A DNA stretch of 64,000 nucleotides from Lachnospiraceae bacterium (GCA_017463225.1 JAFTPO010000014.1:1-64000); one strand, 5' to 3'; positions 1-9,126 are shown, numbered from the stretch's first letter. The notes: a model not told the origin generated them from the sequence alone. Program-made: numbers and translations.

Positions 1-528
1 TTTTTTACAGGTCTCCATCAGGCATTGCCAGAAGATGTGAGAAACAAGATTGTAATAAAGGTGGTAGAGACAAAGACTCGTACCATGATTGATAAATGCC
101 TGGAACTCACTGCTTATGATGCACAATATCGTACTCCTTGGATTGTGTTTTACAGAGACCAAGTGCAGGGTTTTGATGAGATTATAAAAGAGGCAGAGGA
201 TAAAGGAATACAAGTGGGCTGGTCCAATCCATGCTTTGAAATATGGATGTATGCTTACTTTGGTTCTATGCCGGCAATCCAAGATTCTTGGACTTGTTGT
301 TCAGATTTTGGACGAGTGTATGAAACCAAGACTGGGCAGAAATATTCTAAAGCTGATGAGCAGATGTATGGAAAACTCTGCAAAGCCGGTGACGAGGAAA
401 AGGCAATTCAGATAGCACAGCAGAAGTTTGAGCAGTGTAAAAGAGAAGGTAAGACAAAACCATCAGAGATGTGTCCTTGTACGACGGTGCATGAGCTGGT
501 GGGAGAGATTAGAAAGAAAAATATATAA
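1..528 (+). CDS. RloB-like protein, C-terminal part (cut by window start)
   Basis: The reading frame is open to base 1, so the true start lies outside the window; the TTG at 25 is internal. The visible part of about 175 residues has RloB-family hallmarks: a WIVFYRDQ segment with an acidic residue, a WSNPCFEIWMYAYFG motif, and a C-terminal CPCTTVHELVGEI segment. RloB proteins are found in restriction and anti-phage loci, usually with the ATPase RloA, and carry a TOPRIM-like nuclease fold according to family knowledge. The next gene, 34 bases downstream on the same strand, is also a defence gene, which supports a defence island. A RloA partner would be expected just upstream of the window. The activity of this protein is inferred from the family. 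Confidence 0.75.
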   Translation, partial: FFTGLHQALPEDVRNKIVIKVVETKTRTMIDKCLELTAYDAQYRTPWIVFYRDQVQGFDEIIKEAEDKGIQVGWSNPCFEIWMYAYFGSMPAIQDSWTCCSDFGRVYETKTGQKYSKADEQMYGKLCKAGDEEKAIQIAQQKFEQCKREGKTKPSEMCPCTTVHELVGEIRKKNI

Positions 529-562
529 TTGTTATGTTTTATAAGATTGGAGGAATGAAAAA

Positions 563-2911
563 ATGAAAAACTGCAATGAAGCAATTGAAAAAATGTATGA
601 ATACAGAAGCAAAATGATTGTATTAGGATTGACAGGTATGACTGGTTCAGGTTGTACAACAACTGCTAAAATATTAGCTAAAAAACGTTTTGAAGATTTG
701 GATTTAAAACCACCAAAGACATATGATTATTTAGATTCTGAAGAACGAAAACAAGAACTGATATATAATTATATGCAAGAAGGACATTGGAAACCATTTT
801 ATGTAATTGAAGGGAGTGCTATAATACTAAGTTTTGTTTTCGAACAAGGCTACGATAACCTCTTGGAATTTCTTAAACAAAATGATGCAAGTGGAAAATG
901 TAAAATAGATAATATTGATGAGATAGAAAACGAACTGGAGAAAATTAAAGGGGTTTTCGATGAGAGCATATATTACTCATTAAGTAAGGTAGATACAGAA
1001 AAACTCATCAAAGAAAAAAATAACGAATATTTTGTGTTTTATACACAAAAGTTACCCGAATATAAAAAAATGTTACAAGATATATTAAGTAAACATGTTT
1101 GTTATCCCAATATTGATGGTGATGGAAAAGCGCAGCTGTATACATATTTAATGCAAACGTGGGCGAATAATGTTCGAGCTTCTGGTAAGCCTTTTGAAAG
1201 TGAATTTTCCCAAAATAATTTTTATGATATAGCTTTGCGCATGGATTCTGTTATAGCAATAATCAAAAGCAATTGTGAGGAAGAGGAAATACGAATATGT
1301 ATTGATGCATTGAGGAATCCGTTTGAAGCTGTATATTTCAAAGATAATTATAAGAACTTTTACTTGATATCAATTTCAACAGAAGAAAAATATAGAAAAA
1401 GTAGATTATCTTTCTTGAGTAAAAAAGAACAAGAATCACTAGAAAAAATAGAAAACCCTAAAAAATTTGATGAAACAGAAGAGCAGTTTTATCATCAAAA
1501 TGTTCAAGGGTGTATAGAATTGTCAGATATACATTTATATAATCCGGATGTAGATAATTTCAAGAACTATTTTCTGACACAACAGATTGTAAAATATATT
1601 ACTTTGATGTTACATCCTGGGCTAGTTACACCCACTCATATAGAGAGGTGTATGCAATTAGCTTATAATGCAAAATTTAATTCTGGATGTTTATCAAGAC
1701 AAGTTGGTGCAGTAATTACAGAAAATGATTTTGCAATAAGAGCAGTAGGGTGGAATGATGTACCCAAAGGACAGGTTCCTTGCAATTTGCGTGGGGTTAA
1801 TGGTTATTGCGCAAATAAAGATTGTGAATCATATAGTGATTTTGAGCTTTGTGACGCGGATTTTGATGATAGTATGCAGAAAATAAAGAGAAGTATATCT
1901 AGTACAGATTTAAGGGGCAGAATATTTTCTTATTGTTTTAAAGATGTGTATAATGGTTACAAAGGAACAACGAATCAAGTGTTAACACGCTCTTTGCACG
2001 CAGAGGAAAATGCCTTTTTACAAATTAGTAAGTATGGAGGAACCGGAATAAAAGGAGGTTTTTTGTTTACAACTGCAAGTCCGTGTGAATTATGTGCAAA
2101 GAAGGCTTATCAACTAGGAATAACAAATATTTATTATATTGATCCTTACCCAGGAATTTCAATGAGTCATATCTTGTCTTTTGGAAAATCCAATAATCCT
2201 ATAATGAATTTATTCTATGGTGCTATTGGAAATGCATATATTTCACTTTATGAACCAAGAATGGCATATAAGGATGAATTGGAGCTTATCTCGGGAGTTA
2301 AGGTAAAGAAAGTTGTTGCAAAAGAGAAGAAAGAGCAAGAAACAGAACCTATTGTTTCTGATATTAAATATCATACAATGGACATCTCGTTTGCTTATAT
2401 GTCTAAAGATGATATTCAGACTATACGCAATATCGAATTAGAGGTAACCGGAGAACCAATAAACCATATAGAAAAGGAGATAATTTGGACGGGCAGCAGT
2501 TATATATCAACGTCATTAGAAAACACAAATAGTGGGTTTTCAATTGAAGATTCCACAAGAAGATTGTCTCCGTATAAGTATAGAGTTTTATTTAACAGAA
2601 ATATCATGAAGGGAGAACGAGTAGCATATTCTGTAAAAACAGTAGTAAGTGATGCAAATGAAGAGATGCAACCATTCTTTTCGCATACTGTTAAAAATCC
2701 AACGGAGAAACTGGTACTAACAATCAAATTCCCGGCAAATAAAATAGATTGTGTTGAAATGCAAGAATACAGAGATAGTGGTAGAGAAATCAAAGTAGAA
2801 AATGCAATACAATTAACAAAGCAAAGTATGGATGATTTTGATATTTATATGTATACTATCGATAATCCAAAATTATTACATACATATTGTATACAGTGGA
2901 AATTCAAATAG
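563..2911 (+). CDS. AvcD-like antiviral dCTP/dCMP deaminase
   Basis: This 782-residue protein has an N-terminal P-loop (GMTGSGCT, residues 25-32) in a nucleotide-kinase-like domain. It is followed by a zinc-dependent cytidine/deoxycytidylate deaminase domain with H479-A-E481 and P507-C508-x2-C511. A further Cys-rich stretch lies at about residues 415-435. The P-loop-plus-deaminase layout is that of AvcD-type anti-phage deaminases, which deaminate dCTP and dCMP during infection and starve phage DNA synthesis. All zinc and proton-shuttle residues are present. After about residue 590 there is a C-terminal extension of nearly 190 residues that I do not recognise. The start at 563 has a GGAGG upstream; the ATG at 555 meets a stop at once. 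It follows the RloB-like gene by 34 bases, probably in one transcript. An AvcI-like RNA was not identified. Confidence 0.82.
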   Translation: MKNCNEAIEKMYEYRSKMIVLGLTGMTGSGCTTTAKILAKKRFEDLDLKPPKTYDYLDSEERKQELIYNYMQEGHWKPFYVIEGSAIILSFVFEQGYDNLLEFLKQNDASGKCKIDNIDEIENELEKIKGVFDESIYYSLSKVDTEKLIKEKNNEYFVFYTQKLPEYKKMLQDILSKHVCYPNIDGDGKAQLYTYLMQTWANNVRASGKPFESEFSQNNFYDIALRMDSVIAIIKSNCEEEEIRICIDALRNPFEAVYFKDNYKNFYLISISTEEKYRKSRLSFLSKKEQESLEKIENPKKFDETEEQFYHQNVQGCIELSDIHLYNPDVDNFKNYFLTQQIVKYITLMLHPGLVTPTHIERCMQLAYNAKFNSGCLSRQVGAVITENDFAIRAVGWNDVPKGQVPCNLRGVNGYCANKDCESYSDFELCDADFDDSMQKIKRSISSTDLRGRIFSYCFKDVYNGYKGTTNQVLTRSLHAEENAFLQISKYGGTGIKGGFLFTTASPCELCAKKAYQLGITNIYYIDPYPGISMSHILSFGKSNNPIMNLFYGAIGNAYISLYEPRMAYKDELELISGVKVKKVVAKEKKEQETEPIVSDIKYHTMDISFAYMSKDDIQTIRNIELEVTGEPINHIEKEIIWTGSSYISTSLENTNSGFSIEDSTRRLSPYKYRVLFNRNIMKGERVAYSVKTVVSDANEEMQPFFSHTVKNPTEKLVLTIKFPANKIDCVEMQEYRDSGREIKVENAIQLTKQSMDDFDIYMYTIDNPKLLHTYCIQWKFK

Positions 2912-3200
2912 AATATTGCAAAAAAAAGTGATATGTGGTATCATCCTATTAAAGATATTTAGGAGGGATACATATGGGTGGTGACTGAATAATTTATAAA
3001 AAAGTCGATAGTTTAGGAAACCATATGAATTTCCTAAATAACACATTAAAGGTATCAGATTCTAGGGCTAGCTTATAAAGCTAGCCTTTTTGATGTGTAT
3101 AAAAAAGTTATGATTGAAAAAGAGTTGGAACTAATATATAATTTTGTTGGGACAATATTAAAGTGATATTTTAGATAGACAACAGAAAGGTCGTGAACCA
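2912..3200. other. Intergenic region between avcD-like gene and recombinase
   Basis: This 289-base gap holds a strong AGGAGG site followed by an ATG with only four codons (ATG GGT GGT GAC TGA, near 2974), an inverted repeat at 3012-3038 (TTTAGGAAA / TTTCCTAAA, perfect 9-bp arms) and a terminator at 3066-3091. It may be a leader, the remnant of a truncated gene, or a small structured RNA linked to the deaminase gene. No longer reading frame is visible. Confidence 0.5.
3066..3091 (+). terminator. Rho-independent terminator
   Basis: Perfect 9-bp stem GGCTAGCTT / AAGCTAGCC with a 3-base loop, followed by TTTTT. It closes transcription of the RloB-AvcD-like unit before the recombinase gene. Confidence 0.85.
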
Positions 3201-4874
3201 ATGAAAAAACAACTCAAATGCTACATCTACACCCGTGTATCCACATCCATGCAGGTAGATGGCTACAGCTTAGATGCGCAAAAAGATAAATTGCATAAAT
3301 ACGCTGATTATCAGGATATGATTATCGCCGGTGAATACTCCGACGAAGGTAAATCCGGTAAAAGTGTGGAAGGTCGCCCACAGTTCCAGCAGATGCTTCA
3401 GGATATTGAAACAGGTAAAGACAACGTTGATTTTGTTCTTGTATTCAAGTTATCCCGCTTCGGACGAAACGCAGCAGATGTATTATCATCTCTTCAGAGA
3501 ATGCAGGATTTTGGTGTTAATCTTATCTGTGTGGAAGATGGTATCGACAGTTCCAAAGATGCAGGAAAGCTTATGATTTCTGTCTTATCTGCGGTGGCTG
3601 AAATTGAACGTGAAAATATATTAGTACAAACTATGGAGGGGCGTAGACAGAAAGCAAGAGAAGGTAAGTGGAACGGAGGTTTTGCGCCTTACGGTTATCA
3701 GCTTATCAATGGCGAATTGCACATAGCCGAGGATGAAGCAGAGGTTATTCGAATTATCTATGATAAGTTTGCTAATACCACCATGGGAATTGCTGCCATA
3801 GCTACATTCCTAAACAACAGCGGATATAAGAAGAAACTTCGCCAGAACAATACCATTGAAGGTTTTTCCACATCCTTTGTAAAAGGTGTGCTGGATAATC
3901 CGGTTTACTGTGGCAAGCTTGCTTTTGGCAGAAGAAAGAATGAAAAGATTCCGGGTAAAAGGAATGAGTACCATATTGTGAAGCAGGACAAGTATATGCT
4001 AAATGACGGTATCCATGAGGCGATTGTGTCAGAAGAATTGTGGAATCAGGTGCATAAAAAGAGACAGGAAACCGGAGTTGCCAACATCAAAACCCACAGC
4101 TTGGATCACGAGCATATTTTATCCGGTATTATTAAATGTCCTATCTGCGGAAGTGGTATGTATGGTAATGTAAATCGTAAAAAACATCCCGACGGCGGAC
4201 ATTACAGAGACTATTTTTACTATGCCTGCAAGCACAGAACCTTTGTAAATGGTCATAAGTGCACCTATCGCAAGCAATGGAGTGAGGATAAAATTAATGC
4301 AGCGGTGGAAGAGGTTATCCGCAAGCTTGTGAATAATCCAAAGTTCAAAACGGAAATACAGAAGCACATCGGACAAAGCATTGATACACAGGAGCTGGAC
4401 CGAGAGCATACAGGCTTACAGGAACGCTTAAAGCAGGTAACAGGAGCCAAGAATAAACTGGCGAATCAGATGGATAACTTGTCTGTATCGGACAAGCATT
4501 ACGACAAGAAGTATGAGGATATGCAGGAGCGTCTGGATAAGTTCTATGACGAGATAGAAGAAATTGAAACTCTGATTGAAGAAGTAGAGACCAGACTGTA
4601 TAATATTAGGCAGGAGAAAATATCCGGCGATAATGTGTACCAGTTCTTATTATTCTTTGATAACCTATACGACAGATTTACGGATATTGAGAAGAAAACA
4701 TTTATGAAGAGCTTCCTTGCGGATGTAAACATTTACGAGGAAGAGCAGGCGGACGGAAGAATCCTTCGTAGTCTAAAGTTCAGATTTCCTGTATTTTTTG
4801 ATGGGAAAGAGATATACGAATTGGATTGGGACAACGAAAGTACCGTTGAGGTAGTTTGTTTGTTGTCTCAGTAA
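3201..4874 (+). CDS. Large serine recombinase
   Basis: This 557-residue site-specific recombinase has an N-terminal resolvase domain (residues about 5-150) with the nucleophile in YTRVSTSMQ (Ser14) and the SRFGRN and AEIERENI segments. A recombinase DNA-binding domain follows (about 160-280), then a zinc ribbon with CPICGSGMYG and a later C-x-H-x(n)-C set (about 310-355), and a long coiled-coil (about 400-470). This is the full architecture of large serine integrases and element recombinases, and nothing essential is missing. The ATG has AAAGG 10 bases upstream. It could mobilise the defence genes around it. No attachment-site pair could be recognised, so the element borders are unknown. Confidence 0.93.
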   Translation: MKKQLKCYIYTRVSTSMQVDGYSLDAQKDKLHKYADYQDMIIAGEYSDEGKSGKSVEGRPQFQQMLQDIETGKDNVDFVLVFKLSRFGRNAADVLSSLQRMQDFGVNLICVEDGIDSSKDAGKLMISVLSAVAEIERENILVQTMEGRRQKAREGKWNGGFAPYGYQLINGELHIAEDEAEVIRIIYDKFANTTMGIAAIATFLNNSGYKKKLRQNNTIEGFSTSFVKGVLDNPVYCGKLAFGRRKNEKIPGKRNEYHIVKQDKYMLNDGIHEAIVSEELWNQVHKKRQETGVANIKTHSLDHEHILSGIIKCPICGSGMYGNVNRKKHPDGGHYRDYFYYACKHRTFVNGHKCTYRKQWSEDKINAAVEEVIRKLVNNPKFKTEIQKHIGQSIDTQELDREHTGLQERLKQVTGAKNKLANQMDNLSVSDKHYDKKYEDMQERLDKFYDEIEEIETLIEEVETRLYNIRQEKISGDNVYQFLLFFDNLYDRFTDIEKKTFMKSFLADVNIYEEEQADGRILRSLKFRFPVFFDGKEIYELDWDNESTVEVVCLLSQ

Positions 4875-4906
4875 GGTCATAGGAGATGAAAAAGGAGAAC
4901 AAAAAG

Positions 4907-5734
4907 ATGAAACAAAATGAATTCAAATCATTTTTGAGGGAAGAAGCTGAAGGGTTTTCAGGAAAAAGTAACAATTTTGTGTTTTCGTGTGATAGAAATA
5001 TTATTACTGAAAATGACGTTGTGGATTCGAAAGGTAGAAACCTGAAGGATTGCGAGAAGAGTAAAATACATACTAGCCTTTTGCCACAACCATTGGCCGG
5101 TGATTTAGATAATGGTAAAGTGTTTTTGTGTGTATTAAATCCGGGATTTGTAAATGAAGATTATTTTGATGAGAGCATAGTTAAACATGAGCTTATGAAA
5201 CAATTAAAGCAAGAAGATCCATCTATGTTTTGGTTAAAAAAGGAGTACGAGAATACCGGAGGCGGAAAATACTGGAGAAAAAAATTTGACCAGCAAAATA
5301 AAAATTTTTCCTTAGTTGAGAGTATTCTAAAAGAGTATAGAAAAAATAAGATTATGGTGCATGGTGTGGATATAACCAAGGAGGATGTTTTTATGATGCT
5401 ATCCAAAATTGTTGTGGACTTGGAATTGATTCCATACCATTCAGAAAAGGGACCAAAGTTTCAATATAAATTGGATAGTGCAAAAAAAATGATGGATTAT
5501 GTTCATAAAGAGTTAATTCCTGAAGGCAGAAATGACCGGATTATCTGTTTCCTGCGTTCTATAAAAGAATGGGGAGTTACAGAGGAAGAAAAGAGAATGG
5601 ACAATGTGTTTTGTAATGAAAAAAAGAACTCAAGAGTAAGAAACTTTACTTTTAATGTTGAATTGCCTTTAGGAAAATTCATATTTAATCATTTGCGGGA
5701 AATAACTGATGATTTTACAATATATCTCGGTTAG
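4907..5734 (+). CDS. Unrecognised protein of the defence region
   Basis: The product is about 275 residues with no signal peptide or membrane segment. The ATG at 4907 is preferred over the in-frame ATG at 4886 because AGGAG (4893-4897) lies nine bases before it. It begins 32 bases after the recombinase stop, so both are probably co-transcribed. Visible marks are LLPQPLAGDLDNGKVFLCVLNPGF near residues 58-82 and an LELIPYHS segment in the middle. A conserved-looking NPG after a beta strand is seen in some uracil-DNA-glycosylase-fold proteins, so that fold is a guess. It may be recombinase cargo or a third defence gene. The function is unknown. Confidence 0.65.
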   Translation: MKQNEFKSFLREEAEGFSGKSNNFVFSCDRNIITENDVVDSKGRNLKDCEKSKIHTSLLPQPLAGDLDNGKVFLCVLNPGFVNEDYFDESIVKHELMKQLKQEDPSMFWLKKEYENTGGGKYWRKKFDQQNKNFSLVESILKEYRKNKIMVHGVDITKEDVFMMLSKIVVDLELIPYHSEKGPKFQYKLDSAKKMMDYVHKELIPEGRNDRIICFLRSIKEWGVTEEEKRMDNVFCNEKKNSRVRNFTFNVELPLGKFIFNHLREITDDFTIYLG

Positions 5735-5797
5735 CTATCAGCTAAATAGAAACTAGAATACATTACATCCGCATTTGAACATATATAAAGTACCCAG

Positions 5798-5824
5798 AGC
5801 CGTAGTTTTCTACGGCTTTTTTTA
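5798..5824 (+). terminator. Rho-independent terminator
   Basis: Eight-bp stem AGCCGTAG / CTACGGCT around a TTTT loop, followed by a run of Ts. It ends the recombinase operon and separates it from the convergent pnuC gene. Confidence 0.9.
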
Positions 5825-6517
5825 TTCTATGCCTTGCCTAACCTTCATCCTCTGCCAGCTTATAAAACCATATATATCGTTAGCTAAAAATGCAACGAAG
5901 CATACAACCACAGAGATGTATCTGATATCACTGTAGCTTGCCAGTGACCATAGGATTATTAGGACTATATCATTAGCCCCGTAGGCAAGGGCAAAGTAAG
6001 GACTTCTTCTAAAGGTTAGGTACACGGCCACAAAGCTGGTGGTGACGGATATTGTGCTTGGAATAATATTTGCAGTGTTGAAATGTCTTAATATGAAATA
6101 AAACAACACAGTAATTACTCCGGCTCCAAGCCACATAAGTACAGCTTCTGTTTTGTTGATGGAGTTTACAGCCACCTCCGACTTATTTCCCTTATAAGGA
6201 TTCTTAAGCCAGGCGATAAGGGCGAAGACAGCCATAGGCATAGTCATACCCAGGTAGGTTATCATCTCGCCGTAGTAGGCGAAGGAGAAGGAGATGATAC
6301 CATATAGAAGGCTAAAAATCACCATTAAAAGCTGACCGAAGGGGTTGCCCTTGGCGTTGTATATAAGTGAGGTTACTCCTATCAGTGACGCACATAGAGT
6401 CATATAATTTTCCCTATCAAACACTACAAATGAAAGCAAAATCAAAGTCACTGATGAGCACCATAGTATTATCTCTGCCTTTGAAAAATATCCCTTAAGA
6501 TTTCCTAACAATTTCAT
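5822..6517 (-). CDS. pnuC: PnuC-family nicotinamide riboside (vitamin) transporter
   Basis: This membrane protein of about 231 residues has seven or so hydrophobic segments and PnuC landmarks: a YNAKGNPFGQ segment after the second helix, and C-terminal NDIVLIILW and NDIYGFISW helices that form the vitamin-binding site in PnuC. PnuC proteins import nicotinamide riboside by facilitated diffusion and feed NAD synthesis; relatives carry thiamine or riboflavin. The start at 6517 is chosen over the upstream in-frame ATG at 6547 because GGAGG lies just before it and the longer start would fall in the leader hairpin. The leader has an attenuator-like structure (see 6527-6581). The substrate is inferred from the family. 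Confidence 0.87.
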   Translation of the reverse strand: MKLLGNLKGYFSKAEIILWCSSVTLILLSFVVFDRENYMTLCASLIGVTSLIYNAKGNPFGQLLMVIFSLLYGIISFSFAYYGEMITYLGMTMPMAVFALIAWLKNPYKGNKSEVAVNSINKTEAVLMWLGAGVITVLFYFILRHFNTANIIPSTISVTTSFVAVYLTFRRSPYFALAYGANDIVLIILWSLASYSDIRYISVVVCFVAFLANDIYGFISWQRMKVRQGIE

Positions 6518-6526
6518 ACATCCTCC

Positions 6527-6581
6527 AAAAAAAGCATTCGTATGCACATCTTCTAAGACCTAATGACGTGCAAACGAATGC
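6527..6581 (-). promoter_or_regulatory. Attenuator-like hairpin in the pnuC leader
   Basis: On the minus strand, arms GCATTCGTTTGCAC and GTGCATACGAATGC (13 of 14 paired) close a loop of about 20 bases. They are followed by seven Us and then directly by the GGAGG of pnuC. This is an intrinsic terminator placed just before the ribosome site. A GAATG about 17 bases upstream can pair with the first arm (CATTC) as an antiterminator. It could be the expression platform of a riboswitch; I do not recognise an aptamer in the short leader. Confidence 0.6.
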
Positions 6582-6639
6582 TTTTATATTTAACATTCAC
6601 TACTCGGTAGCAGTTTATTTCTCATATTTAACTTGGCAC

Positions 6640-6668
6640 ATAGTATCACATAATCTAAAAAAATGCAA
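6640..6668 (-). promoter_or_regulatory. Promoter of pnuC
   Basis: On the minus strand, TTGCAT and TACTAT are separated by 17 bases, and TGA precedes the -10 as an extended -10. The transcript would carry a leader of about 115 bases including the attenuator. Confidence 0.55.
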
Positions 6669-6683
6669 TATGTGAAAATAGTC

Positions 6684-6775
6684 TAACCTTCTAGTTGTCC
6701 TAACCTACAAATAATGATAGAATTTTCTTGTAGCAAAAACATTTGTCCGCCGTGGGCATAAGCTAGGGAAGGTTA
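6684..6775 (+). other. Structured leader upstream of the epimerase gene
   Basis: TAACCTT (6684-6690) can pair with AAGGTTA (6769-6775), closing a 92-base region that also contains a CTACAA / TTGTAG hairpin. It lies just before the epimerase start at 6800. It may be a leader RNA structure or chance; no known riboswitch class was recognised. Confidence 0.3.
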
Positions 6776-6799
6776 AATTGTTATGAAAGGGGTAGTTAC

Positions 6800-7822
6800 A
6801 TGAAAGCATTATTTGTAGGAGGAACAGGGATAATTAGTACAGCCATAGTAAAACGACTGGTGTCTGAGCTTGGATGGGAGGTTTGGCTGCTTAACAGAGG
6901 CAACAGGCCGGAGGCTATGCCTGAAGGAGTTAATCAGATAATAGGTGATATAAAGGATGAGGCTGACATAGCTAAAAAGCTTGAGGGGTTAAGCTTTGAC
7001 GTTGTGTGCGAATTTATTGGCTTTCACGTGGAGGATGTTGAGCGAGATTACAAGCTGTTTAAGGATAAGACCAGACAGTATATCTATATAAGCTCTGCAT
7101 CTGCATATCATAAGCCTGCCGCATCCTATGTAATTACTGAGGGAACAACTCTGGCCAATCCATATTGGCAGTATTCCAGAGATAAGATTGCCTGCGAGGA
7201 ATTTCTTATGAAGAAGTATAGAGAAGAGGGATTCCCTGTGACTATCGTGCGACCTAGCCACACCTATGATGAGAGAAATATTCCGCTGGGTGTCCATGGT
7301 AAAAATGGCTTCTGGCAGGTAATAAAGAGGATGCAGGAGGGTAAGCCGGTTATTATACAGGGCGATGGAAGCAGCCTTTGGACAGCTACCTTTAACAAGG
7401 ATTTTGCCATAGGCTTTACCGGTCTTATGGGCAATAGACATGCCATAGGAGAAGCATTTCATATAACCTCAGATGAGACTCTCACCTGGAATCAAATATA
7501 TGCAACCATTGCGGATGCTTTGGGCGTTACATTAAATCCTTACTATGTATCCTCAGAGTTTTTGGCAGCGGTAGGAGATAAGTACGGCTTTGACTTTACA
7601 GGAAGTCTTATAGGAGACAAATCTGTATCTGTGGTTTTTGATAACAGTAAGCTTAAGAGAGCTGTACCGGATATGAAGACAACAGTAAGATTTGACCAAG
7701 GAGTTAGAATAGCTTTAGATTATATTATGGCACACCCTGAGCTTCAGGTGGAGGATCCGGAGTTCGATACCTGGTGCGACAAAGTTATAGAAGCTCTTGA
7801 GAGTGCGAAAAATGACATATAA
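6800..7822 (+). CDS. NAD(P)-dependent epimerase/dehydratase (extended SDR)
   Basis: This 340-residue extended short-chain dehydrogenase has the N-terminal Rossmann motif GGTGIIS (residues 7-13) and the catalytic pair Y125-x3-K129 (YSRDK), with serines at SSASAY near 98-102. Length and motifs fit the nucleotide-sugar epimerase/dehydratase superfamily; the substrate cannot be told from sequence. AAAGGGG precedes the ATG. The gene stands alone, divergent from pnuC, with a possible structured leader. It is not part of a sugar-nucleotide operon here, so a role in surface polysaccharide or in redox metabolism is open. Confidence 0.85.
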   Translation: MKALFVGGTGIISTAIVKRLVSELGWEVWLLNRGNRPEAMPEGVNQIIGDIKDEADIAKKLEGLSFDVVCEFIGFHVEDVERDYKLFKDKTRQYIYISSASAYHKPAASYVITEGTTLANPYWQYSRDKIACEEFLMKKYREEGFPVTIVRPSHTYDERNIPLGVHGKNGFWQVIKRMQEGKPVIIQGDGSSLWTATFNKDFAIGFTGLMGNRHAIGEAFHITSDETLTWNQIYATIADALGVTLNPYYVSSEFLAAVGDKYGFDFTGSLIGDKSVSVVFDNSKLKRAVPDMKTTVRFDQGVRIALDYIMAHPELQVEDPEFDTWCDKVIEALESAKNDI

Positions 7823-7875
7823 AAGAACTGAAAAAGAAATAGCTAATCCATATAACTAAAGAGGTAGGAAAAGAT

Positions 7876-9126
7876 ATGAAAAAGGCGATATTTAAAGAAA
7901 TTGACTATTATATAAATAACTGCAAGGTAGCTGACTGTCTTAGGAAGAAGTTATTTGAGTACGGTAGTTTCAAGGATCAGTGGAATAAGGTGGAAGTTGG
8001 AACGAAGAAAAAAGGTGACAGTGCAGAAAAAATATTCACTAAGGTAAAACTAGTTAGAGAAGATGCAGATGAAATAGCGCCTATCGATTATTTTGATATG
8101 ATGGTGGCGGATGCCATATACTCATTATGGACATCTCTTGGAATGGATGAGATAACTCCTCTTGATATACATAGAGTAATGGCGGGGGATGCTGAAAGAA
8201 CTATGACCAAGAACAGTCGAGAAGAGATAGTATCCAGTGTGGATAAGCTGGCATCTACCAGAATAATCATAGATTGCAAGGATGAAATGACTGGTAGAAA
8301 AAACGGGAAGGCTAATCTTAGCTATGACGATTGGTTTATAGATTGCGAAAAGATTGAGTATGAGGGTGATGAAGAAAAAGAGCGAGCTACTGATAAAAAT
8401 GGCAGAGAAAAGAAACAGAAAATAAAGTATATTATCAATGATAATATGCCTATATATTCTTATGCTGAAGATTTGGGTCAGATAATTAAGGTGCCTATTT
8501 CTCTTCTTGATACTAGAAATATGCCTGCTAGATCATCTAAAGGGAAAGAGGAAAAGGAAGAAGATAAAAAAACTAGAAAAATGCTGGACAAGGATGGAGA
8601 AGCAAGGTTAAGAAAAAACAGTAGAGATACTGATGATGTGGTAATGCTTAAGCATATTCTTATAAGAAGAATAGAGGTTATGAAGAATGGCCATAATGAT
8701 GTATCAGAGAGAAGGATAAGCTTGATCAGAAGAGACAGCAAAAGCTCTAATTTGTATACTGGAATTTTGCCATTGATGGGAATAACCAGAACCTATGAAA
8801 GAGAAAAGAATAAGGCTTCTGCATCAGATGCTACTGAAGATAAAAAAGGAAAGAAAATAAATGGCTCCATAAGAAAAAATCATGACAATAAAAAAGAGGG
8901 GCATATTAAGGAATATAGAACCGCATCTGCCTGGACTCATAAGAAGAATCAAATTGTAAAGCATATAGAAGGAATTCTTGAGGATTTTAAAAATATTGAA
9001 TACATAGATGATTTTGAAATAGATAGAGATGTTACTGGCGATGTAAAAAATATAAAGATAAAAGTGCAGGATAAAAAACCCTTAGAAGGTGAAATGGAGA
9101 AAAACGAGGATGTCAAAACAGAATAG
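7876..9126 (+). CDS. Charged unknown protein, possible replication protein
   Basis: The product is 416 residues, very rich in Lys, Glu and Asp, with no membrane segment. Residues about 65-140 form a compact predicted-helical region with SLGMDEITPLDIHRVMAG and SREEIVSSVDKLASTRI, compatible with a winged-helix DNA-binding domain as in plasmid initiators. The C-terminal half is low-complexity and basic. Its stop codon overlaps the start of a DnaB-type ATPase gene by 17 bases, so the two are translationally coupled. An initiator/helicase-loader role is inferred only from that neighbour and the general look. Codon use (AGA, AAA, ATA heavy) differs from the housekeeping genes nearby and suggests transfer. 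Confidence 0.6.
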   Translation: MKKAIFKEIDYYINNCKVADCLRKKLFEYGSFKDQWNKVEVGTKKKGDSAEKIFTKVKLVREDADEIAPIDYFDMMVADAIYSLWTSLGMDEITPLDIHRVMAGDAERTMTKNSREEIVSSVDKLASTRIIIDCKDEMTGRKNGKANLSYDDWFIDCEKIEYEGDEEKERATDKNGREKKQKIKYIINDNMPIYSYAEDLGQIIKVPISLLDTRNMPARSSKGKEEKEEDKKTRKMLDKDGEARLRKNSRDTDDVVMLKHILIRRIEVMKNGHNDVSERRISLIRRDSKSSNLYTGILPLMGITRTYEREKNKASASDATEDKKGKKINGSIRKNHDNKKEGHIKEYRTASAWTHKKNQIVKHIEGILEDFKNIEYIDDFEIDRDVTGDVKNIKIKVQDKKPLEGEMEKNEDVKTE

